Of a stretch of 45,458 nt of DNA, positions 7,453 to 14,674 are shown piece after piece (within the stretch, counting starts at the first letter, position 1; each line of letters begins with the position of its first letter). Source of the stretch: Tenericutes bacterium ADurb.Bin239. Lineage in GTDB: Bacteria; Bacillota_I; Bacilli_A; RFN20; CAG-826. The notes below the pieces were generated by a model. It saw only the letters and a program-made list of their open reading frames with translations, had not been told where the DNA came from and ran no database searches. The DNA lies in contig MWCB01000012.1 in the NCBI GenBank assembly GCA_002069815.1, positions 1 to 45,458 on the forward strand. Reading direction: 5' to 3'. Position numbers and translations under genes: made by a program.

Positions 7453-8583
7453 TTACTTTGCGGCTCTTAAGTTTTTAATCCAACGGCGGGGATAAAGCAT
7501 ATCTTTTAATCGTTTGTAATTTAGAAATAAGAAAAAATCAGTGTAGGGAATAAAGCAAAGGATGATGGTGATAAATAAACTTCCAACCGTAAAAATAATG
7601 GTTAAAAAAGTAACAAACATAATGGTAGGTGAATCAAATAGTGTTGGTCGCGTAATATAAGTCGCAAATAAACGAACAAGATAAACGTGCACTAAATAAA
7701 ACGGCCCACTGAAGCGACCAAAATATGATATTTTTTGCGCTATGATAAATTTTGATAAATAAGCAAGTCCATAATAATAAAGGAGCGTGCCGCTCAGTGA
7801 GCCAAGCCATAACGTTGCTATTATCATGAATGATCCGCTTAAATTAGGGAGCCAGTTCCGATACACAATTAAAATCGGAACATAAATTGCCAGAGCAACT
7901 AACGCCCCAATCCCTTTTAGTATTTTTACCTTAGATAAATGCGATAAATATGGTTTAAATGTATTAAAAATAAAAGCAAAAAGGGTCAGCGGGAAGTAAT
8001 AAAGAACCATATTCGCCGAAAGACATCCTGGTCCTAAATCATCGCGGTTGTAGATATACAAAAAAATTAAAAGATAAGCACTAGAAAGGATAATGAGAAT
8101 ACTTGATTTTAACATGTCCCAGCGTAAGCCATCTTTTTTTATAAGTGCGATGAAGTAATAAGCAATAGCGATGAAAACATTAATAAAGGCGGCGACTAGA
8201 AAATACCAATAAAAAGTATCAGTGCGTAAATACATTTCATTCATCCAGTATCCAAAGTCCTTCTCTAAAAGGGTAAAGCGGGGTAATGTCCAAATCGATA
8301 AACAGGAGAAAAAATAGGCGGGTATTAAATACACACAAATTGTTTTTATAACATAAATAACTAGTTCTTTAATTGAAGTTGCTCTTTTAATTAACAAACC
8401 ACTACTAAAAAAGAAAAGGGGGAGAGCAACGCTATAAAAAAGCGAAAAACCAAGTGTCGCCGTGTAATTAGGTGACCCCCATCTTTGCAAACAATGCGGA
8501 ATACATATAAAAAGCATGGCGGTAAGCTTTAATAAATCAATTACAGGAATTCGATTCTTTGTTTTATTATCAGTTCTTGTCAT
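7453..8583 (-). CDS. Acyltransferase family 3 (OafA/YrhL-like) membrane protein
   Basis: 376-residue polytopic membrane protein with about ten hydrophobic segments. The N-terminus RIPVIDLLKLTAMLFICIPH, with a His at the end of the first membrane helix, is the typical opening of acyltransferase family 3 proteins, which move acyl groups onto extracellular sugars. The C-terminus is short and basic. The ribosome binding site is only fair (AGAGAGG, 13 bases away). A TTGACG/TAAATT promoter lies upstream. It is transcribed away from a glycosyltransferase gene and near a LicD gene, which suggests decoration of a surface glycolipid or polysaccharide. The acceptor is unknown. Confidence 0.8.
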   Translation of the reverse strand: MTRTDNKTKNRIPVIDLLKLTAMLFICIPHCLQRWGSPNYTATLGFSLFYSVALPLFFFSSGLLIKRATSIKELVIYVIKTICVYLIPAYFFSCLSIWTLPRFTLLEKDFGYWMNEMYLRTDTFYWYFLVAAFINVFIAIAYYFIALIKKDGLRWDMLKSSILIILSSAYLLIFLYIYNRDDLGPGCLSANMVLYYFPLTLFAFIFNTFKPYLSHLSKVKILKGIGALVALAIYVPILIVYRNWLPNLSGSFMIIATLWLGSLSGTLLYYYGLAYLSKFIIAQKISYFGRFSGPFYLVHVYLVRLFATYITRPTLFDSPTIMFVTFLTIIFTVGSLFITIILCFIPYTDFFLFLNYKRLKDMLYPRRWIKNLRAAK

Positions 8584-8606
8584 TTTTAAAACATATCCTC
8601 TCTTTT

Positions 8607-8637
8607 AATTTAATCAATTTCGATTGACCTCGTCAAT
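8607..8637 (-). promoter_or_regulatory. Promoter of the acyltransferase gene with overlapping palindrome
   Basis: On the minus strand TTGACG (8631-8636) and TAAATT (8607-8612) are 18 bases apart. The -35 box lies inside a perfect 15-base inverted repeat, ATTGAC-CTC-GTCAAT (8623-8637), which could be an operator. Confidence 0.45.
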
Positions 8638-8728
8638 AAAGGCGAAAATAAGTTTTGTTCGTCTTTGCTAAAACAATGATTGTATCTTTGTTATCACCCA
8701 CATAATATACGCAAAAGTGTCCATATCG

Positions 8729-8737
8729 TGCTATCAT
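8729..8737 (+). promoter_or_regulatory. Extended -10 promoter of the second GT4 gene
   Basis: TGCTATCAT matches the extended -10 form TGnTATnAT, 26 bases upstream of ATG 8764. AAAGGAG follows seven bases before the start codon. No clear -35 box. Confidence 0.45.
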
Positions 8738-8763
8738 AAAATGAGAGTGAAAGGAGCGTTATT

Positions 8764-9768
8764 ATGCGGGTTCTCTTATTTAACAAAAAACAAAAACTTT
8801 ATGACAAATCAGGGGTGGGCCGAGCGATGAAACATCAAGTTAAAGCTTTAACAGAGGCAGGCATTCCCTTTACTGTTAACGAAAAAGACGATTTTGATAT
8901 TGTTCATATTAATACCATCGATCCGAGTGCCTTCCGTATGGCACGTAAAGCTAGGCGCATGGGGAAAAAAGTTGTGGTTCATGGCCATTCCACTAAAGAA
9001 GATTTTATGAATTCTTTCATCTTCTCTAATCAAATTGCGCCCCTTTTTAAAATCCATCTAAAACGAATTTATAAACTAGGTCACATCATTGTTACGCCAA
9101 CGCCATATGCTAAAAAATTACTTGATACTTATGGTTTAAATCGTGAAGTTGTCGCTATTTCAAATGGAGTTGATCTCGCCCGCTTTAAGGCCGATAACGA
9201 AGATAAAATTAAGAAATTTCGGGAATTCTTCAATTTAAAACCTGACCAAAAAGTCGTGATGACCGTTGGTCTTTTCTTAGCGCGAAAAGGGCTACATGAT
9301 TTAATTGAAATTGCTAAAGATCGTCCCGCATATACTTTTATTTGGTTTGGTCATACCCCCCGAGCCTTCTTAAGTCGCAAAATTAAAAAAGCGATTAGGA
9401 ATAAACCTGATAATGTGATTATGCCTGGTTATATCGCGGGCGATATTATTGAAGGCGGTTTTGCTAACGCTGATGTCTTTTTCTTCCCTAGTTACGAAGA
9501 AACAGAAGGTATTGTAGTGCTGGAAGCCTTAGCAAGTAAGTGTCCGTTGCTCATTCGTGATATTCCCATTTACGAAGAATGGTTAACCCATGGTGTTAAT
9601 TGTCACAAAGGTAAAAATAATGAAGAATTTAAAAAACTGCTCGATGATATCATTGCCAAAAAAACACCGGATACACGCGAAGCAGGTTACAAAGTAGCGC
9701 AAGAACGCGACATTAAGGAAATTGGTAAAAAACTTGGTGAAGTCTATCGCCGAGTTCTAAAAAAATAA
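8764..9768 (+). CDS. GT4 glycosyltransferase, possibly glycolipid-forming
   Basis: 334-residue GT-B enzyme. The N-terminal domain contains SGVGRAMKHQVKAL (16-29), recalling glycolipid-forming GT4 enzymes such as diglucosyl-diacylglycerol synthases of Acholeplasma. The N-terminal half is strongly basic, as in enzymes that sit on anionic membranes. The C-terminal domain has VMTVGLFLARKGLHDLI (165-181) and the donor-site EX7E motif E246-E254 in YEETEGIVVLEALAS. No membrane helix is present, so a peripheral membrane enzyme is likely. AAAGGAG lies seven bases before ATG 8764. The glycolipid role is inference from motif and context; the family call is firm. Confidence 0.82.
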   Translation: MRVLLFNKKQKLYDKSGVGRAMKHQVKALTEAGIPFTVNEKDDFDIVHINTIDPSAFRMARKARRMGKKVVVHGHSTKEDFMNSFIFSNQIAPLFKIHLKRIYKLGHIIVTPTPYAKKLLDTYGLNREVVAISNGVDLARFKADNEDKIKKFREFFNLKPDQKVVMTVGLFLARKGLHDLIEIAKDRPAYTFIWFGHTPRAFLSRKIKKAIRNKPDNVIMPGYIAGDIIEGGFANADVFFFPSYEETEGIVVLEALASKCPLLIRDIPIYEEWLTHGVNCHKGKNNEEFKKLLDDIIAKKTPDTREAGYKVAQERDIKEIGKKLGEVYRRVLKK

Positions 9769-9789
9769 GCGCTTAGCGGCGCTTTTTTT
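9759..9789. terminator. Bidirectional intrinsic terminator overlapping the licD 3' end
   Basis: AAGCGC (9767-9772) and GCGCTT (9779-9784) form a six-pair stem around TTAGCG. Seven T's follow on the plus strand and seven A's precede it, so both convergent transcripts gain a T-tract. The hairpin includes the stop codons of the two genes and the last licD codons. Confidence 0.75.
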
Positions 9790-10615
9790 GTCGGTAGTAA
9801 TCACGATAACTAACCGTAGTGCTTAGCGCACTAGGATGATGATGCCCAACTCTTTTATGTTCCGGTGGAAGTTGCATATAGTTACCGTAACGGTTAATTA
9901 AATAAGCATCATAATTTGCGGGAATAATTGCTTCCATCGTTTCAAATTTCATTTTGACACCTGGGCCATAAATCCGTTTATCCATCGCTTCTTTATTGCC
10001 ACCCCAAAGCATATACGCACCGACGAGTGTCGCTTCTTCAAACTTAATTTTAGCCATACTGCGATCAAGGGCTTTTATTAACCAATTATTAATTTTAAAA
10101 GGGAATAAAAGAATTGATACAAGATAGAGTAAAACTTGGGGAATAAAGGTCTTTAACCGTGGTTTTTGCCAAAAATTCGCGGCAAAAATAATATATTGCA
10201 CTATCCACAAGAGATTATTCTTCCATCGGTTTTGAAGAACGGATGTTTTACTCATCCCATCAATGATAAATATATCAATGTAAATACCATGATTTATGTG
10301 ATGATACCTTAAAAGTCCTTCTTCAAAAGTTGTCGCACTATTTCGTAATTTCATAAAGGGGTAGGGATAACCTGGATCAGTCGTAAAGTGTTGTAAGAAA
10401 TAAGGTTCTTTAAACTCATCTTTAAGCGCTAAAAGTTTCATAGCGTCGGGGCGGGGCATCGCGACATCGACATCATCATCCCACGGAATAAATCCCTTAT
10501 GCCGCACGGCTCCAAGCGCAGTTCCTGTTACTAAGTAATAACGTAAATTATGTTTTTCGCACACACGAACAAATTCTTTAAGGTTTTCTAATAAAACTTT
10601 TTGAAGATCATTCAT
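9773..10615 (-). CDS. LicD-family phosphotransferase
   Basis: 280-residue cytoplasmic protein of the LicD family (nucleotidyltransferase fold), which transfers phosphocholine or a related phospho-group onto surface sugars. The diagnostic block is GTALGAVRHKGFIPWDDDVD at residues 31-50, with the DDDVD metal-binding acids. A second typical segment is the HINHGIYIDIFIIDG region near residue 110. A hydrophobic stretch near residues 150-175 may bind membrane. The gene converges on the GT4 gene and shares its terminator. The ribosome binding site is weak (AAGGA, 13-14 bases from ATG). No choline-activating gene is present in the window, so the transferred group is unknown. Confidence 0.88.
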   Translation of the reverse strand: MNDLQKVLLENLKEFVRVCEKHNLRYYLVTGTALGAVRHKGFIPWDDDVDVAMPRPDAMKLLALKDEFKEPYFLQHFTTDPGYPYPFMKLRNSATTFEEGLLRYHHINHGIYIDIFIIDGMSKTSVLQNRWKNNLLWIVQYIIFAANFWQKPRLKTFIPQVLLYLVSILLFPFKINNWLIKALDRSMAKIKFEEATLVGAYMLWGGNKEAMDKRIYGPGVKMKFETMEAIIPANYDAYLINRYGNYMQLPPEHKRVGHHHPSALSTTVSYRDYYRQKKRR

Positions 10616-10643
10616 GGTTAGTGCTTTTTCCTTCGGCTTTTAA

Positions 10644-11531
10644 TTAAGTAATTGATGCTTTATAAATTGATTCTACTGCTTTAGCGAGGGTTTTATCAAA
10701 TTCTTTATCACTTTGAGTTACCCGTAAATTTGCGACTAGCGCTCTTGAAAAACTAGCAATTAAACCTTTATTAAGCATTAACAAATCATTAGCGTGTTCT
10801 AAGGTGTAACCGCCGCTTAGAGCCACGACACGGACAACGCGTGGGTCCTTCATCAAGGGGGCATATAAGTTAAGAACCGTCGGAATTGTAAGTTTAAACA
10901 TTACGAAGTCATTAGGACCTAATTTTTCTAATTCTTCATTAATACATTGAAGTAAGATTGCTTCGGCTTCCTTTTTATTTGGACAATTAATATCAACTTC
11001 GGGTTCAATAATTGGCACTAAATCATAACTAATAACCTTCTTAGCAACCGCGAACTGTTGCTCAACAATAAGTTTAATCCCTGGTTCGTTTGCTTCTTTA
11101 ATGACCGAACGCATCTTTGTACCAAAAATTTTCCGTTCTTTTGCTCTTTTTAAAAGACTAGCGAGTTCAGGCATTGGTTTCATTAATTGAACGCCACTAA
11201 TTAAGTCACAAAGTCCTTTATCAATTTTAAGGAACGGAACAATTCCTTTTTCTTCCCATAAATAATCAGCGGTGTAACTGCCTTCAATTTTACGGTCCAT
11301 CGTATTTTCAAATAAAATAGCACCTAAGATCCGATCACTATTAAAGGCCGTACTTGTCATGATTCGCGTTCGCATCTCATGAACTTTGTCAAACATTTCA
11401 TCTTCATTTTTATACGCGGTAGCGGGTATCCCATAAGTTGCTAAGGCTTTCGGGGTTGACCCGCCGCTTTGGTCAAGGGCGGCAATGAAGCCTTTGCCCC
11501 CTTTAATTCTTTCTAATTGCTTTTGATTCAT
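10644..11531 (-). CDS. fda: Class I fructose-bisphosphate aldolase
   Basis: 295-residue class I aldolase of the type found in staphylococci and lactic bacteria. It cleaves fructose 1,6-bisphosphate into dihydroxyacetone phosphate and glyceraldehyde 3-phosphate. The N-terminus [17 protein letters not shown] (14-30) is diagnostic. Lys213 in MFKLTIP is the expected Schiff-base lysine, and Glu176 in PIIEPEVD is in the usual active-site segment. Start ATG 11531 is set by AGAGGGGAG seven bases upstream; the in-frame ATG at 11579 lacks a site. An operator-like sequence lies 90 bases upstream (11621-11634). It stands alone but serves the hexoses released by the neighbouring galactose and fructan genes. 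Confidence 0.92.
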   Translation of the reverse strand: MNQKQLERIKGGKGFIAALDQSGGSTPKALATYGIPATAYKNEDEMFDKVHEMRTRIMTSTAFNSDRILGAILFENTMDRKIEGSYTADYLWEEKGIVPFLKIDKGLCDLISGVQLMKPMPELASLLKRAKERKIFGTKMRSVIKEANEPGIKLIVEQQFAVAKKVISYDLVPIIEPEVDINCPNKKEAEAILLQCINEELEKLGPNDFVMFKLTIPTVLNLYAPLMKDPRVVRVVALSGGYTLEHANDLLMLNKGLIASFSRALVANLRVTQSDKEFDKTLAKAVESIYKASIT

Positions 11532-11620
11532 AAAAAAACTCCCCTCTATCTCTATACATATTGTAAAACAAATCAACACAAATTACATACGTATTGAAAA
11601 AGGAGAGTTTATTTTTGTTA

Positions 11621-11634
11621 ATTATCGTTAATTA
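11621..11634. promoter_or_regulatory. Operator-like near-palindrome upstream of the aldolase gene
   Basis: ATTATCGTTAATTA contains the 11-base core TTATCGTTAAT (11622-11632), which is also found in the proposed LacI operator at 27337-27350. It lies between the broken DUF975 gene and the aldolase gene. It may mark the aldolase as a member of the same regulon; the AT-rich context makes chance possible. Confidence 0.35.
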
Positions 11635-11635
11635 G

Positions 11636-12238
11636 TTATTCAACTACTTCAGCTTTAACTTCTTTAACAGCGGCCGCTTCGGTTCTTATTTTCTTTAAGT
11701 GTAAGTAATAGTTAGTGTCGGCCACTACAAAGAGTGGTCCAAAATATAAACCCCAAATACCAAAAGTAATAGCGGTCAATAAATAATGGCCGATGAAACT
11801 AAGCATGAACACAAAATAGTCCATTTTGTAGCCACTCATCATTTCCTTACTTTCTTTGAGCGCCTCCATAATGGAAAGTTCGGGTTTCTCAACCATAATG
11901 CGAACTGCTTAGACATACATACACATAAAGATGATGCCAGGGATGAGGAATAACATCATACCAATGGAAACGATAAGTCCCGTTAAAAGACCAACCACAA
12001 TGACTTTGATTGCATGATTTAAGTCTTTAAATGGGGTTGCCAAATGGTTGAAGTCCATTTCTTTGCCTTCAAGCATTTCTCGAACTATGAGAAAGAGCGC
12101 ATACATCCCAAGTGGTGCTAAAAGACCGCCGGTTAAGCTGGAAACAGCGCCAACAATGAGTAAGACAACAAAAAGCATAATCCATTTGCCGCCCTTTAAA
12201 ACATCTTTGGCTTGTTGTTTGATTTCTTTTCTAATCAT
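11636..12238 (-). pseudogene. DUF975 membrane protein gene interrupted by an in-frame TAA
   Basis: Two adjacent reading frames form one DUF975-like integral membrane protein of about 200 residues in a single phase. Part 1 (12238 to 11912) begins MIRKEIKQQAKDVLKGGKW and ends in PGIIFMCMYV. An ochre TAA stands at 11909-11911. Four codons later the frame resumes at ATG 11896 with MVEKPELSIMEALKESKEMM, the usual family continuation, and ends at 11636. No frameshift is involved, so one base change (for example CAA or TAT to TAA) explains it. Re-initiation at the ATG 12 bases after the stop could still give a split protein. GGAGG lies eight bases before ATG 12238, and a TATAAT lies at 12258-12263. 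The family's function is unknown. Confidence 0.8.
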
Positions 12239-12351
12239 ATATTTATCCTCCATTTCAATTATACCGCTTTTCATGACTTCGCGTATCAACATTTTATATT
12301 TTCACACTATAACTAATGATTATTACTCTATGAGTAAGTGAGCAAATAAGG

Positions 12352-12357
12352 TAAAAT
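12352..12357 (+). promoter_or_regulatory. Probable -10 box of galK
   Basis: TAAAAT lies 43 bases upstream of ATG 12401. No convincing -35 box was found. AAGGGAG lies seven bases before the start codon. Confidence 0.35.
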
Positions 12358-12400
12358 AATAATGACAGAAATTTGAAAAAATTTAATAAGGGAGCATCCT

Positions 12401-13561
12401 ATGACTATCAAAGACCATATCAAACATCGTTTTGCGGCTATTTACAATACACCACCTGTTTCCGTTTACTTTTCACCAGGAAGGGTTAACCTTATTGGGG
12501 AACATATTGATTATCATGGAGGCCTTGTTTTACCAGTCGCTCTTTCCATTGGAACTTATGGAGCGTATAGCTTACGTGATGACGATGAAATCAGACTTTA
12601 TTCAACTGGATATAGTGATTATCCTATTACTATCAACCTAGGCGACTTATCAAAAGATTCCTTTACTGGTTGGGCAAACTATGTGCGGGGGGTCTTTAGT
12701 GTCTTACAGGACGAAGGTTATAAAATCCCGCACGGTCTTAATCTTTATCTAGAAAGCGATATGCCCACTAGTGGCGGTTTATCATCTTCTTCATCACTTG
12801 AATTACTCATTATTAAAATGCTTAACGATATTTTTGACTTCAGGATTGATCGAACAAAAATGGCGCTATTAGGGAAGAAAGTCGAAAACGAATACATCGG
12901 GGTTTTAACGGGGATTATGGATCAATTTGTCATCGCTAATGGGAAGAAAAATCATGCACTGCTTTTAAACACTCATACTTTAAAATTTGATTATATTCCG
13001 CTTGATTTAAAAGATTATCAACTCGTGATTGTTAACACGAATAAGCGCCGCGGTTTAGCGGAATCAAAATACAATGAGCGCTGGAATGAAACAATGGGAG
13101 CGCTAAAAACGCTTCAACAACACTATAAAGTTAATAATCTAACCGAACTAACAAGTAAAGATCTCCCAAAAATTGAAACGATGTTAGATCCGCTTTTATT
13201 TAGACGCGTTCGCCATATTATCACTGAACAAGAGCGAACTCTTGAAAGCGCGAAGTTATTAAAAGAAGGCAACATTGAACAATTTGCTAAACTCTTAACC
13301 GCCTCGCACAATTCACTCCGTGATGATTACGAAGTCACTGGTCTTGAATTAGATACTTTAGTTCTTTTGCTTCGTGAAACGGGGGCGATTGGCGCCCGTA
13401 TGACTGGCGCTGGCTTTGGCGGATGTGCCATCGCGATTGTGCCCCGCGAACAAGTAAAAAAACAAGCACCGCTTGTCATTGACTTATACAAAAAAGTTAT
13501 TGGCTATAATCCTTCTTTCTTTGAAAGTGGTAGTAGTGATGGCACTCATGAATTAGAGTAA
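12401..13561 (+). CDS. galK: Galactokinase
   Basis: 386-residue GHMP kinase that phosphorylates galactose at C1, the first committed step of the Leloir pathway. All three family blocks are present: the galactose-binding signature PGRVNLIGEHIDYHGG (26-41), the ATP-binding SGGLSSSSS (124-132), and MTGAGFGGCAI near residue 345. Asp174 in GIMDQF is the expected catalytic base. AAGGGAG is well placed before ATG 12401. It converges on an aldose epimerase gene, leaving four bases between stop codons. GalT and GalE are not in the window. Confidence 0.96.
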   Translation: MTIKDHIKHRFAAIYNTPPVSVYFSPGRVNLIGEHIDYHGGLVLPVALSIGTYGAYSLRDDDEIRLYSTGYSDYPITINLGDLSKDSFTGWANYVRGVFSVLQDEGYKIPHGLNLYLESDMPTSGGLSSSSSLELLIIKMLNDIFDFRIDRTKMALLGKKVENEYIGVLTGIMDQFVIANGKKNHALLLNTHTLKFDYIPLDLKDYQLVIVNTNKRRGLAESKYNERWNETMGALKTLQQHYKVNNLTELTSKDLPKIETMLDPLLFRRVRHIITEQERTLESAKLLKEGNIEQFAKLLTASHNSLRDDYEVTGLELDTLVLLLRETGAIGARMTGAGFGGCAIAIVPREQVKKQAPLVIDLYKKVIGYNPSFFESGSSDGTHELE

Positions 13562-13565
13562 CACT

Positions 13566-14528
13566 CTAAAGTAATTCAATTTCATACTTAACACTACGTT
13601 TATACACATCTTTAGGATCAAGTTCTAGGTTTTTATAAACACCATTTTTACCAACCACTAAATCAGTGGGTTCAATCGCAAAACCGTGATATTTAACGAC
13701 TTTACTACCATCAAGCAATAATGGTTCAATTGGATAATTCATACTATAAATCTGAATCGCCGGATAATTGCTTGTTACTTTTAAGCGTAAGTCTTTGGTC
13801 GTAAGCGTTAATTTACCATCGGGCACGACAATGACATTATCAATCCCCGCCATTGGAGGTATATTAACATCGGGGGCAAAGATAATTTTTGCTAACGGCT
13901 TTGGTTGCCGAATATCAAAAGAATCACCATCTTTAATCGGCACGGGATATAAATAAATTTGTTTATCGTCTAAGGCGTATGTTTCCGTTACATTCGCCGC
14001 TAAGGTATGATCTAAAATCGTCCCTTTGCCATCTAAATTAAAGTAACTATGATTAATAATGTTCAAAAGTGTTTTTTGCGTAGTACGGGCTTCGTACTCG
14101 AGTTTTAAACCATTTTTTAAGAGTGTATATTTGACAAAAAGTTCAACTGTACCAGGATAACCCCCTTCGCCGTCTTTACTTATGTAGCGGAAAGTAAGAG
14201 CATCTTTCGTTTCTTTTACTACATCAAAAGTTTTATAGGAAAATCCTTCAAAACCGCCATGCAGTGAATTTGTTACTTTTTCATTCTGGGCGGCTTGATA
14301 CTTTTTACCATCAATTATAAATTTGCCGTGGTCAATTCTTCCGCCCACGCGGCCTACCGTCGCCCCCAAATAAGCATTGGCCGGTGGATTTTTATAAACA
14401 CTTAAATCTTTGGTGCTAAGGACGATATTCCGTTTAGCTCGAGGTTTAACGTGGAATGAATAAACACTAGCGCCCACATCTAACAAAGAAATTTTTACAA
14501 AGTCATTTTCTAAATTATAAAGTTTCAT
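13566..14528 (-). CDS. galM: Aldose 1-epimerase (mutarotase)
   Basis: 320-residue beta-sandwich enzyme that interconverts alpha and beta anomers of galactose or related aldoses, feeding galactokinase with the alpha form. Expected catalytic residues are visible: His90 in NSLHGG, His160 in NHSYFNLDG and Glu286 in GFAIEPTD. The length is normal and no signal peptide is present. The gene faces galK end to end. A TATAAT at 14567-14572 and a purine-rich ribosome binding site precede it. Given the arabinan and fructan loci nearby, activity on other aldoses such as arabinose is also possible. Confidence 0.92.
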   Translation of the reverse strand: MKLYNLENDFVKISLLDVGASVYSFHVKPRAKRNIVLSTKDLSVYKNPPANAYLGATVGRVGGRIDHGKFIIDGKKYQAAQNEKVTNSLHGGFEGFSYKTFDVVKETKDALTFRYISKDGEGGYPGTVELFVKYTLLKNGLKLEYEARTTQKTLLNIINHSYFNLDGKGTILDHTLAANVTETYALDDKQIYLYPVPIKDGDSFDIRQPKPLAKIIFAPDVNIPPMAGIDNVIVVPDGKLTLTTKDLRLKVTSNYPAIQIYSMNYPIEPLLLDGSKVVKYHGFAIEPTDLVVGKNGVYKNLELDPKDVYKRSVKYEIELL

Positions 14529-14566
14529 AATATTATCTTCCTTTTCCTTTTATAAGTTCTACATAT

Positions 14567-14572
14567 ATTATA
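14567..14572 (-). promoter_or_regulatory. Probable -10 box of galM
   Basis: The minus strand reads TATAAT about 40 bases before the galM start codon, downstream of the terminator that ends the preceding operon. The -35 box is not clear. Confidence 0.45.
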
Positions 14573-14610
14573 CATAAAATGAGTATCTTTTACGCTAAAG
14601 ACTACTTATA

Positions 14611-14650
14611 AAAAAAGGTCCTAAGGACGTTAATCCCAAGGACCTCTTTT
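14611..14650 (-). terminator. Intrinsic terminator of the arabinan-type operon
   Basis: AGGTCCT and AGGACCT pair, with a short internal GGA/TCC pairing around a loop of about six bases. On the minus strand six T's follow directly. It lies 25 bases after the last gene of the operon. Confidence 0.88.
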
Positions 14651-14674
14651 ATTCTAAATGCTAATTATAGAAAA

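Noticed and set aside
13553-13569. Hairpin TTAGAGT/ACTCTAA between galK and galM as a terminator
   Set aside because: The stem is short and AT-rich and no T-tract follows on either strand.
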